Positions 31,100-42,235 of a stretch of DNA of 64,000 bases are shown in pieces. The position numbers and the translations under genes are program-made. The stretch is from contig NC_089735.1 of NCBI RefSeq assembly GCF_035083965.1, positions 9,326,001-9,390,000 of the forward strand. The letters are read 5' to 3'. Source of the stretch: Branchiostoma lanceolatum. Taxonomy: Eukaryota; Chordata; Leptocardii; Amphioxiformes; Branchiostomatidae. Positions within the stretch are counted from its first letter, which is position 1. Each line of letters opens with the position of its first letter. Below the pieces are notes generated by a model. It made no database searches and had not been told where the DNA came from. It saw only the letters and a program-made list of their open reading frames with translations.

Positions 31100-33196
31100 A
31101 TGGGACAGGTACTGAGCTCAAGGAGATCATCTAAGAACTTCAGTCCAACCCCCTCCCCCATCCGAGCTTCTTATGAACCAGAGTTTGTCAAGCAACTGGA
31201 GGTAATTGTACTTAATATGGTTACTGAGGCCTAGGGAAAAACACATTGTTTTTCTGCTTGCTCGACTGACCCTAGCAAAAATCTGCCAACCCAAGTCTTT
31301 TTTGGGTTGACCACTGGCAAGGGGCATGTGCATGTGTTGTAATCTTGATGTCTGTGTGGTGAAAACATTATATTTATTGGCTCAGCATGTACAATGTATT
31401 AACATGCCAGGGTTGCCCAACTAGCAAAAGCTATTTCTAAGTAAGGGCTAACCGTTGGCAAAAACATGATAGAATTGTTTTCCAACATATTCATGTTGAT
31501 ATAGAAAAAGAGATATAAACAGATCCACTTTTAAAAGTAATTGTAGTAGTAGTTGTAACTGTATTAATTGGTTCACTTTAGCTGAAGTCTAAAAGATAGA
31601 AAATCCCTACCAACAGACCCTATTTTATTCAGGACTGTAGTCCAAAGTCAGAACATTACTTTTCCTAGGCCTAACTCAGTAACCATCATATAAGACCTGG
31701 TTGGCAGTCAAAATTTTCTAAATTCTTCCCACACCTCTTTTGGTTCATAGGGCGGTACCCATCTCCATTTCTGTCACACAGTTGTGCAAGCATTACAGCA
31801 ATGGGCTAGTAGTAAAAAGTGTTTAATTGAAAGTAATTAAGCTGTAACATGCCAAATTACCTACAAATTTAAATAGGATAATTGCTTTTGAAATTGTAAC
31901 AGATAAATTGTAAAACGGTTGGCAAGAAAAGGCAAAAAAATGGGCCGCAACCCACTGTCAAACTAATGTTCAGCAACATTTACAATGTTAGTATGGCTGC
32001 AGTTAAGCTTGTATAATTGACAACTCAAGGTTGTAAAGTAACATAAGTATCAGTAAAGTAAACCCACTAAAGTTGGAATCTTTGTTTATCTTCCTGTTTT
32101 ACAGCTGAAAGGGACCGACATAGCAAACAACCCAGGTAACGCAGACAACGGTCCTTCCAACAGTGTCCCAGCTGAAAATGTAAGTCCTCTCCCGCCAGCT
32201 TTTGGGGATAATGTGTCCCCAACAACCAGGTCTTTAACTCAGAGTCCGTCTGCAGAAATGGGGGGGAAGCAAGGGGGAAAGTTCTTGGTGCCTGTTCCAC
32301 CGGAAAAGGACACGTTGGAAGATGGCTTCTGTACTTCTCAACAGCTTTTCAACTACATGAATGACTCAATGGGGAGTCACTTCATCTTCGACACCAGGTA
32401 CATGTTGATTCTCGACTGTCGCGACAAAGCCGCATTCGCGGAGAAGCGCATCGTGACGGCAAAACCGGGAGACGCAATCTACACGGATTACGGCTGCCTC
32501 CTTCACGACGGGCAGTTGAAACACTTTGTTTACATTGTGCTGTACGGCGAAGGCAGTGAGTTAACCCCTGGCTCCGAGCTTCTCCAAATTTACAAGGAGA
32601 TTAAAGCTTGTGAGTATGAGCCAGAGATTCTTGTTGGCGGATACGAGGAGTTCTCGCAAAGGTATCCTTTCCTTTGTACGGACAGGATGGTCGGTAGCGT
32701 CGCTGACCGCAGGGCGCACATCTCGTACTACCCGTCAGAGATCGTGCTCGGCGCCTTGTATCAAGGTCGCGGCGACCAAGCCACCAATGAGAAAATTGTA
32801 AGCGACCTAAGGATCTCTCACATCGTCAACATTTCTAAAGAGCACCCAAACGCCTTTCCTATCTACATAACATACCTAAACGTAAGAGTCGATGACGACA
32901 TGTCGGCCAACGTGACACACCTACTACCTACAACGACGGAATTCATCGCGGAAGCAATCAAGAGCGGGGGACGCGTTCTCGTGCACTGTAACCTCGGCAT
33001 AAGTCGCAGCTCAACTGTCACCATGGCGTACCTCATGAAACAACGGCAATGGACGATGAAAGATGCCTTCGACTTTCTTAAAGAACGACGGCAAGTTGCA
33101 CAACCAAATTTGGGGTTCCTCAGACAGTTGTCAAAGTACGAGATAGAGTTGTTTGGAGCAAAACTCACAGATATTGATGATATCAGCTATTTCTGA
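31100..33196 (+). CDS. STYXL1: STYXL1-like rhodanese/dual-specificity phosphatase
   Basis: Exon 1 (31100-31201) and exon 2 (32105-33196) join in phase 0 to give 397 aa. The start M-G-Q-V-L-S-S-R-R fits an N-myristoylation signal (Gly2, Ser6) with following basic residues. A Ser/Pro/Asn-rich linker leads to a rhodanese/CH2-like domain (about 105-225) with L-I-L-D-C-R-D and L-V-G-G-Y-E-E-F-S-Q-R-Y-P-F-L, the last very like the equivalent stretch of vertebrate MK-STYX. The phosphatase domain (about 235-385) starts Y-P-S-E-I-V-L-G, has acidic D297-D299 as general-acid candidates and the signature H328-C-N-L-G-I-S-R-S. Thus cysteine and arginine are present, unlike mammalian STYXL1, where the cysteine is lost. 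It may be an active MAPK-phosphatase-like enzyme, possibly membrane-bound. Orthology is inferred from domain order and segment likeness; a MKP subgroup is the alternative. Confidence 0.85.
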
Positions 33197-33873
33197 TTCC
33201 CCGTCTTTCAGGTTGTTGAGTGTGCTGGATCAAATTGATGGAATTTAGATTTTGTAGTATATTTTTATAGACGATGTGGCAGAGTTTTGCAAAATCTAGA
33301 CTGCTTTATGTTGTGATGGTTTTGAAAATTGTAAAAACACAGGCTCAAAGTCAATTATTTATACAGCTGGCTAACTTCTCAATATCAATCTCAATTCTTC
33401 AGAATTCTCACCACATATCTGTACATCTGCAGTAATTCTATATTCCTAATATCTTATATTTGACAGAACTTGATATTTGCAAAGCAAGGCAATATAAATA
33501 TTGCATTTTATGAGTCAGCACCCTCAATATATATGGTGCAGTGGTAAATATAGAAAACCAACTTCTCAATCATTGAATTTAGTTATTTTTGGTTAAGTTT
33601 AGAATGCAACGACAATCATAGTTTTAGATTTTGTTATCACATTTCAAATTAGCTTCTCAGTTCTTCATGTAACCTTGCTGTAAATACACATGTCATGTAC
33701 ATTTTTATAGGTTGAAGTTACTGATATTATTTTAATAATAGCTCTATGCAATATTTGGATACAATTCATGCACTTTTCATTTTTACTTCTCAGCAGCAAG
33801 AAAATGGAATTGTTTTGTCAGTTTTGATTTAATTTAAGTTTAATGTCTGATTTGGGAATGATCTAAGTCCTAA

Positions 33874-34085
33874 TACTGTAAATGCAAAAATATTTGCGGG
33901 GTTTTGACTTCGCGGTAGGGAGAAAATGGAGTGTTTGCTGTTGTTTTAAGTTCCCATTTGAGACAATTGTAGACAAGGTGGTATAGGAGGGCAAAATACT
34001 TTGCGGTGGTTTTAAGTTCACAGCAAAGAGCTAATACTGCGAAAACTGCGAACATAAAACCACCGCGAACATTTCTGCATTTACA
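33874..34085. mobile_element. Foldback MITE in the 3' UTR
   Basis: Left end TACTGTAAATGCAAAAATAT and right end CATTTCTGCATTTACA are inverse copies, with TTTGCGGGGTTTTG and CAAAATACTTTGCGGTGG types of motif within. A second, diverged copy in the opposite direction is at 54884-55235. Confidence 0.75.
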
Positions 34086-34357
34086 TCATTAGATTTTCTG
34101 ATATGAGAATTACACAAATTGTGCCTTAGCAATGGAAATAAATTCACTGTGTAATATTACTTACTATATAGAAGTAATGTTTTTCCTTTTGTTTTGAAAA
34201 TCTGAAATTGACAAGCATCATAGATTTATCTTGTCAATGCCCTAGTTCACTTCTCATTAATTTACAACATGCAATTGAATGCACATGTACATACCTCATA
34301 AGTGCCACAATGTCCTAATGTCTACATTATATCATATGTGTGTACATTGGAACTCTG

Positions 34358-34367
34358 AATAAATAAA
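34358..34367 (+). promoter_or_regulatory. Overlapping polyadenylation signals
   Basis: AATAAATAAA contains two overlapping AATAAA hexamers, 1.16 kb past the stop of the STYXL1-like gene. This is the first canonical signal I saw downstream of it. Confidence 0.5.
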
Positions 34368-34385
34368 ACATCAAAAATCAAAACT

Positions 34386-36170
34386 CATGATCTGTTAATT
34401 TTTACATTTCCAAATGCATGCACTAGTTTAGCTGTTTGCTGGTTTGTAACTTTTTGAGTATATGTCCAAATCAGTCCATTCAACCTTGGGTGTGTGTGTC
34501 TGTAATCTAAAAAAAGAAACTTGCACGGTAATATAGGTGATACAGTCATTTCCTCTATTCAATACATACAAATGGTTACACTGTTATACTATATAATGTC
34601 TAATATGTATATCATAAACTGTTTCACAATTTGCATTGCCAGCACTGGACTTCAAGTGAGTTTTCCGATTGTATAGAATATTACATAATTATCTACTATA
34701 GAGTTCTAAAATTACTGTGCATTTACATAAAAAAGAAGTGGCATTCTGTTACCTAAAGGTTAGGATGTTTGACATAAAATCATGAGGGCCTGGGTTCCAA
34801 TCCCAGATTCTCACTTCATACAGGTGAAGAAAAAGTACCTATAGCTAGTTTCAGTTAGAGTAGTGTTTGAGGAGAGCCTTTAGCATGTTTAATAACCCAA
34901 CACGCTTATAGAAAAGAGTATATTATAGGGGTCCAACCCAAGTTACATGGTTCAAAGCCTCACAGTCCTTGTGGCTGCACTTTAGTAATTATTGAGGTCA
35001 CCAAAGGCTTTAATTACAGACCCTTGGAATTCAGCCCCTCCAATTGTAAACTTGCAATTTAACCCTTGGCTGCTAAGAGAGTAGTTGACCAACCAGAATG
35101 TTAAAAAAGAAAAAAAAAACATATTAAGATTTCTCAAGAATGTGCCTTCCCCTTTTCACCTTGAGCAGAAGGGTAATATAATTATGTAATTTTGAAGGTT
35201 ACATTTGGGAGCAGATAGTTCACAAATTCTTGGCATAACCTATAATTGTATGATCCATATTATGCTACTGTTTGTTCCTCTGTCAAGTCAAAAGGCCACT
35301 TAACATATATAATCATCCTACTAGTATGCTTGAAGGGATTTAGTCAGATCATGTGTCCACAGATGGGGCATTAGGGAAATCCATGCAGCTTCATTTGACC
35401 ACAGTGTATGCTCAGAGCAAAGAGGTGGTCAACATCCCCAAACAAAAATTACTGTCAGTAAGAATCTCAGTATTTTTTGGATTAAGCAGGTCAACAGCTA
35501 CAAAACCTTTTTGTTATCTCTTTTAACTTTGATTGCGTTTGATGTAAGTAACTTTTGCTTGGGATTTTCCCCCAGGGGTCATTGAAAATTGCCAGTTGAC
35601 CTCATGATTTTCCCTGGTTTTATAAACAAACAAACAAATGAAGAAACAAGCAAACTTTGTATATGTAATCATTGGACCATATAACCACCCTTCGGTAAAA
35701 CACACAGCTAACTTGTTTAATTTTATAATCTAATGTTTCTTTCAAATTTCGTTTCATTTTAATATTCATATATCGAGCCTCTGTATGTACCAAAGATGTA
35801 GCAAGCTAATCTTATTAAACTCAAGGTGAAAACTGCATGCTAGCATAGCTGTATAGGAATTTCTCATACTTAGGTTGTACCAGCAGGAAAGCTTATAGGG
35901 TAGTTCCAAAGGAATTAAACCATAAATTATCGTCACCCAGGAGACAAGGTTGGGTTAAAACTGGTTTACAGACGACCCTGATTAATGCATGGTTTGTGTC
36001 CGTGTTGTTCTCAATAATTGACACTCAGTAGTCAGAGAGGCACTTTGTGCTGCGAGTGAATTTCAAACAGCCTACTGAAGTGACTTTCACACATACATGC
36101 ATCAACCGGTTTGAGAGTAGTGCTATCATCATGACACTTAGTACTTCTTACGCACAAGTGTTGTCTATTC
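34386..36170. other. Gene-free stretch
   Basis: No exon recognised. One tRNA-like SINE head lies at 34745-34815. The rest is AT-rich without clear structure. Confidence 0.4.
34745..34815 (+). repeat. tRNA-like SINE head
   Basis: 'GTTACCTAAAGGTTAGGATG' takes the A-box place and GCCTGGGTTCCAATCCCAG matches a B box. No tRNA acceptor stem can be formed. Confidence 0.5.
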
Positions 36171-36174
36171 CTTT

Positions 36175-37035
36175 AAACATCTCTTATGCTATACCATAGT
36201 CTTCTGCAGAAGGTGAGGAAACCAGTTCAGCACCAAGGACAGACAGTGTTTTTGAATATATGTTTTTGTATCCTTTTAACATCTCTAATGCTATTGTATC
36301 ATATTACCACTGTGACAGTGGCAATTTTCCTAATGCAATTTTTGGAAAACAGCACAGCACCAAGAGTTTTGAAGAGTTGTTTTTGTATGTTTTTAACATT
36401 TTTTGCTACACCACAGTGGCAATTTCCTTAACATCAGTTGTGGAAAACATTTCACCACCAATGAATATTTTTAAAAAGATTTTTTTGTATCTTTTTAACA
36501 TCTCTTATGCTTTACTACAGTGGCAATTTCCCTAACACCAGTTGTGGCAAACAGTTCAGCACCAAGGACAGTGTTTTCTAAGTTTTTTTTGTATCTTTCC
36601 AACATCTCGTATGCTTTACCACAGTGGCAATTTTCCTAATGCCAGTTACAGAAAACAGTTCAGCACCAAGAACAGGCAGTGTTTTTAAAGATTTGTTTTT
36701 GTATCTTTTTAACATCTCTTATGCTTTACCACAGTGGCAATTTTCCTAATGCCAGTTACAGAAAACAGTTCAGCACCAAGGACAGGCAGTGTTTTTAAAG
36801 ATTTGTTTTTGTATCTTTTTAACATCTCTTATGCTTTACCACAGTGGCAATTTTCCTAATGCCAGTTACAGAAAACAGTTCAGCACCAAGGACAGGCAGT
36901 GTTTTTGGAGATTTGTTTTTGTAACTTTTTGACATTTCTTATGCTATGCCACAGTGGTAATTTTCATGATGCCAGTTGTGGAAAACAGTTCAGCACCAAG
37001 GACAGGCAGTGTTTTTGGAGATTTGTTTGCAATGA
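36175..37035 (+). repeat. 110-bp minisatellite, about eight units
   Basis: Units carry CAGCACCAAGGACAGGCAGT, GATTTGTTTTTGTATC, TTAACATCTCTTATGCT, CCACAGTGGCAATTT and GAAAACAGTT. Unit starts near 36664, 36774, 36884 and 36994 are exactly 110 bp apart and nearly identical; outer units at the left are more diverged. Confidence 0.9.
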
Positions 37036-38193
37036 AATGGCCTGTAAGGTTCTTATCATAATGATTGCTGTAAGTTTAATCAAAATGCCAAAAGAGAATG
37101 TTTGCAAGGAGATTTCAGAAACAAAAGTTGATTGACATGAAATAATACATGTTTTGATTTTTAATCAAAGTCCCCATTGGGAAGATTAAAAAAGCAGGTC
37201 ATTGTGCAAGACTTTTAGTTACATTCAACAGAGGCAGTTATATAACTGATAGCCATCATTGCAAAGTTTCTATACCAATCTGTACATAGATTTACAAAGT
37301 TCTTATTGATAAACATTTTCTGCTGCAAAATCACCACAGACTGGCTCTATGAATATATCAAACCCTATTAACATTTATCCGCCAGTTTACATAAATCCCA
37401 CACTTTAAAAAACAGTGGGTTTGAGAGATCTCTATTGGGCAGCATTCCCCAGGCATTCCTGCAGTTTAGACGGGTGCATTTTATCTGGGGAAGTTGGGTA
37501 GGAAATATGTTTGGACTTATCTTTTCAGGGTGGCATAATTAAGTACCCTGGCTGGTGGAGTTAACTTAGTACATGTTATTATGTTTCCAAGCATAAAAGG
37601 TAAAAACATTATTCCCTTTTGGACTGTAAATCATATAAGTTTCTGTAAAATCAAATTGCATAATCATTATCATGCAATATATTATTGTTTTTTACAACAT
37701 AGATTTTTTTCAGCACTACCAAAATTGAATAATTTATCATATTTCACAGCATCTAAGAGCTCTTTCCTTACTCAATTGCTGAGGCAATTGCAAAGTATGG
37801 ACTTATTTTTTAGAAGAATCAAGCTAGGAAATATAGGATTAAGTATATTTGAGTGGGTGAATGATAACATTTCTGTGACCTTAATTGGCATAATTGTTGT
37901 ACTCCTACGCAAATTTCAATAAAGAGCGAACAAAATGGGTGTTAACAAGTTGGATTTAGAGTTGTCCTTTAGCCAGCGTCATACAGCAAGAAAATGGCTT
38001 GCCTAAAAAGTCTGCAAGCTTAAAAGGACATTTCTGGCAGTAATATAAACTGCTGATGTTCTCTTGAGCACTGCATGGTGTTGGGGAATATCAGACAATG
38101 TTTGCAGGTTACTATGCCTTGTCCAGTCCAGGGTATGTTCATGATATTTATGTGTGATTCTTTACTGACTTTGAAATTCTAATGGTCATCAAA

Positions 38194-38238
38194 TTTTCCT
38201 GAAGGTTATGATATATGTTTACAGTACCTTCAGGAAAA
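38194..38238. repeat. 13-bp perfect stem hairpin
   Basis: TTTTCCTGAAGGT at 38194-38206 pairs with ACCTTCAGGAAAA at 38226-38238 across a 19-nt AT-rich loop. The stem is too short for a typical microRNA precursor. Confidence 0.7.
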
Positions 38239-38692
38239 GTAGGGCTTAAAATCTAAGCTTGTTTTGTTTGTTAGCTACAAATGTCACCAGTTGTTGTAAA
38301 CATTACCTTAACATATCCAGTCCCTAAGTTTTCTTTGATGGTTATATAATGCAGGGATTTCTCTGAAGAGCTGTAACCGTGTGCCACCGTACCCAGCAGG
38401 GAGCAATTTCTTTTTACAAGGCTTAAAATTCCACCAGCATAGGGACGTTACTAGTTACTTACTACTGTGCAGTACATGTATGATGTAGGTCACAATTCCT
38501 GATCTCAGGAAATCTTAGAATGCCTCATTTTATCTAAAACTCCATACTATGGAACTTACGCCATCCCCCCGTTTGGTCGCTCCCTTTCCTGAGGTGCCCC
38601 CATACAGCAAATGCCGTTTTTTTTTTTCCTTCTGCAAATTGCGGGCGGGTATTTCGAACCCCAGAAATCACTGGTTTTATGAGTGTCACCTC

Positions 38693-38700
38693 TGACGTCA
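38693..38700. promoter_or_regulatory. CRE palindrome in a CpG-rich patch
   Basis: TGACGTCA is a full cAMP-response element. It lies in a patch (38630-38760) with many CpG and several further ACGTC/GACG motifs in otherwise AT-rich DNA. It could mark an enhancer or unannotated promoter; no exon was found next to it. Confidence 0.3.
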
Positions 38701-41389
38701 CCGTTGACGCACGTCACAGCCGGCAACGTCCCGACGCTCGTCAACGATGCGATCGTTCAATGTTCCTGCAGAGTAGATAATGGAATGTTTCATATATTTC
38801 TCTTTCCTCCAAGGCCCCCTGGGGTCCAAACATGCCACCCTGCCTACTCTGAGTGGGCGGGACATGAACCAACTGGGGGAAAGCTTATCACCAGAGGTAC
38901 ATTGCACACATTTGTCATCCTGTTACCATGCACTTGTGTCATGATCACCAACTTGAAGGAATATCCCCAGACAAATGTCACCTGCCTTACCGGAAGTCTG
39001 AGTAATCGAGCGTACAACTTGATATCACTTGGAAAACTCAAAGGGCCCGGCATTTGAAAATATAACTTTTCAGCAAAGTATTACAGATTATGGAATAATG
39101 AGCTGGTGATAATTGAAGAATCACCTGTCATTCGTGTCCTGTTATTATTTTTCTCGTTATGTAACTGGTTTTGTGAAGACCTCGAGCAAGCCTAGCAGCC
39201 TTTACCATCTGTGCTCTATCTGAAAACTGCAACAGTGCTCGATTGTTTATCATGACTTTATTTTATGATATTCATGTACACCTGTGTGGTGGTACACAGG
39301 AGTCATGTGAACTAGAAATATTAATACGTAAGACAAGGAAGATTTTGTAAATTCTTTTAAGTGCATGCAGAAGTCTTTGAGTAACTTAGACAGAGAAAAA
39401 TTAAGAATTAGCATTGTCTTTGAAAATGGCAGTTAAAACAACTGTATATAGCAATACAATGCAAGACAGATCACACATGTACATAATACTGTTTGCTGTG
39501 TGATGATTTTACAGAACATAGAACCTCAGCAAATATTTCAGGATTCACACAATTACAGTAAGACTGTGTTTCCTAGAATCTTGGACACTTTAGCCTTATA
39601 CAATTATACATGTATGCCTGAGTGTCAGAAAACATGCCAAAATATTTCTTGACACAGTGTAAGAATAATCCTAGGTGACACACTCAGGTCAAGTCAATGA
39701 GATTATAGTTAAGCCCCCATAATACTGTATTCAGTGTTGCTTCACACTAATTGTGTTTGTCAGTGCTTTTAACACCAAACAAATCTTGTCTCCACAAATT
39801 GTAGCATTAGCTTGGCTGCTAGGTCATCAATTTTGCTGTCTAGGGAAATCACTTTCTTAAGGTTCGTTTTCTTAAGGGCATTCCGATCACGTGTATTTTT
39901 CAAGGTTAAGTCACCAGCTGCTTGACTAATTTGTGTTTGGAAATATTAGTTTTTGTATTAACACTTCATTTCTATACCAAATCATATATGGTGTAATCAT
40001 TGATATTCAAAACTGATTTCCACAGAATGCTACATACAAAAGGTTTTCAAAAAAATTTTTTTTAAAGTTATAATCATTCGCAGAACCATTTCGTGTATAC
40101 TGTAAATCCATTAATTTTGATATTGCAGTTAGTAATTTCAGCGGTTGGGGGGAAGGGACTGCCGGTTGTTCAAGGCATTCGATTTTAACTGTCTCAAATG
40201 TTAGTAAGCAAATAGTTGCGATGATCAAATTTAACGATTAATAAGTGACCATTAAAAGTAGCTGACAGAGGTAACTTGATTAACGGTGTTAACAAATCAA
40301 GAATTACAGTTGCGTAATGCCCATCTTTGTTTCTATAGTCCTTGAACCACACAGTTGTGCATTAGCACTACAGGGGGCTAAGTAATTCCCCACTGATAGT
40401 GGTACTACAGTTTGCTCTTTCCCATACATGTAAGCGCAGAGTGCTTTAAAGCAGAGGCAGCATATAACAGCTTGAAAGGCCTTTGGCCTTACCACTGAGT
40501 AGAAGTCCCTCCTCACATAAATTATCCAGAGAAATCTATGGAGAAACAATACACTACTGAGGAATGGCAAGGTCAGGCTTAGATTGATTGGTCTTGGATG
40601 GGTGAAGATAATGGAAATGGTCCCATTGGCTGGTTGCTGTTAATCTCTTTAGTGCACAAGGTCAGGGCTGTTAGGCCCTAAGGTTCATACTGTAACAGCT
40701 ACTGTAAGACATGGAATCAATTTCAGGGTTTTTTCTAGGACAGAATTGCAAGGGGGAACATTGAGCAATGGATCAGGGGAATGGTCTGTAAGGGGGGTTT
40801 GCCCCCTTCCATGGTGTGAAGTTTTAGTAAGAGAATTTTAAGTTAAAATGAGGCATTCTAAGACTTCCTGAATTACTGTCAGACAGATCACAGTTGAAGA
40901 CTGTGGCTACATATGACCTAGTAGTAGCATCCTTTGTCAATCATAATTTAAGGCTTGTCAAAGGATTTGCTCCCGATGGTAAGGGGGCACATGTTCAGGG
41001 CATGGGGGAGAAGTGCCCCTGTTCTACTGTTTAGAATAAGTCATGCCACTCCAAGCACAAAACAACCAGAGTGTACTGTACTATATGCATGGAACTAGGA
41101 CCTTTTGCCCAGGCCAAAGTTTTGGCAGCTAGAAAGAAAACTCATTGACAATTGATTGCTTTAGAGCCACAATAAAAACAATCTAAAGGCATCACATATT
41201 TATATAACCTGTTGGTGGTGTCTGAAATATTTTGGAATAGGTATAGTGAAAAGAAATGCAAAGGACTCATAGCCTTTTGAGGAAGTAAACAGGCAGTGTC
41301 TTGGGCATCATTGGAAAATAGAGCCCATTTCTCTCCGTCCACTGCAGGGTGGACTGAGGTGTGAGACAAATCGTGTGGAATAACTGAGG

Positions 41390-41450
41390 AATGCCAGGAA
41401 TAGAACCCTTGACCTCTTATGCAATCCCGTGTCTACTTTAAAAGCGTAAC
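41390..41450 (-). repeat. tRNA-like SINE head
   Basis: On the minus strand, TGGTTTAGCGCAGTTACGC (A-box region) is followed by AGGTCAAGGGTTCTATTCCT (B box). Confidence 0.45.
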
Positions 41451-41902
41451 TGCGCTAAACCATGGATTAAGGACCCCAGAATTCAAATTCCACTATGAAA
41501 GTTTGATACTTACCTTTTAAAAAGCAATGCCTACAAAGGCTTAAAACATTTCAAAGCAAATTCTAAGTTTAAAGAGCTGGTTGATACCAAGTTTGAACTA
41601 CATTGTAAAAGGTTCACTGACCTGCACATTGCTTTATTGCCAAAACATCAAAAGATTGACATGTGAACAGTGCGGTTTTCAAAAGCATTACTGAAGAACA
41701 AGCGCACTCTCCTTTTGCAGTGCTTTCAAAGCATACCAAACATTTTCCATATTATGTCATTCTTCAAGATCCAACTTATTATTAGTTAGTAGTATTTCGT
41801 TCAATACAATTAAGGTCTTGATAATTAGCTTTTTGAAGACGACGATAACATCATTGCTAACAAATCTGCATTATTTTCCATTTGCTGAATAACTACATGT
41901 AT

Positions 41903-41962
41903 GTGCATCAAGAAGAGAAGACATGGCCCCTTGGTATTCCTTTTGAGGCCGTATATATAATG
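41903..41962. repeat. Dispersed repeat shared with 44378-44435
   Basis: GCATCAAGAAGAGAAGACAT then GG(C/T)(C/T)CCTTGGTATT and CTTTTGAGGCC occurs here and again at 44378-44435 in the same direction, 2.5 kb apart, with a few mismatches. Confidence 0.75.
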
Positions 41963-42124
41963 TACGACCAAACAGGTTATCTAACAAATGCAGGTGCTGT
42001 TCTGAAAGTTCTTCCCCTTTAGAGTTGTATTTTATAAGGTTATAGGGAAGAAGTTGCAAATGTTGCCTGTTTATCTATTTAATGTGTAGTTGGAAAGCCA
42101 CAGCTATAGCTGTACAGTTACTGT

Positions 42125-42235
42125 GAAATGCACAAGGCGAGTAGTACAGTCTTCTGGCTCCCGGAGATTGCACACCATCCCAACGCACTAACCACTAGGC
42201 TAAAAGGTCCAGACCGGTTAGACTGGTCAGTAATA
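42125..42235 (-). repeat. tRNA-derived SINE (ACCAGTCTAACTGGT family)
   Basis: On the minus strand, ACCAGTCTAACCGGTCTGGA is followed by CCTTTTAGCCTAGTGGTTAG and GTGCG, matching the copy at 28440-28560. A shared leader upstream of the A box shows it is one amplified family and not two stray tRNAs. Confidence 0.65.

Larger units (their letters stand above)
33197..34385 (+). other. 3' UTR of the STYXL1-like gene
   Basis: AT-rich sequence follows the TGA and runs to two overlapping AATAAA hexamers at 34358-34367. It contains a foldback MITE at 33874-34085, so the mRNA may carry this hairpin. Earlier polyadenylation is possible. Confidence 0.5.

Noticed and set aside
32863-33168. 101-codon minus-strand frame
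   Set aside because: It is antisense to the phosphatase domain.
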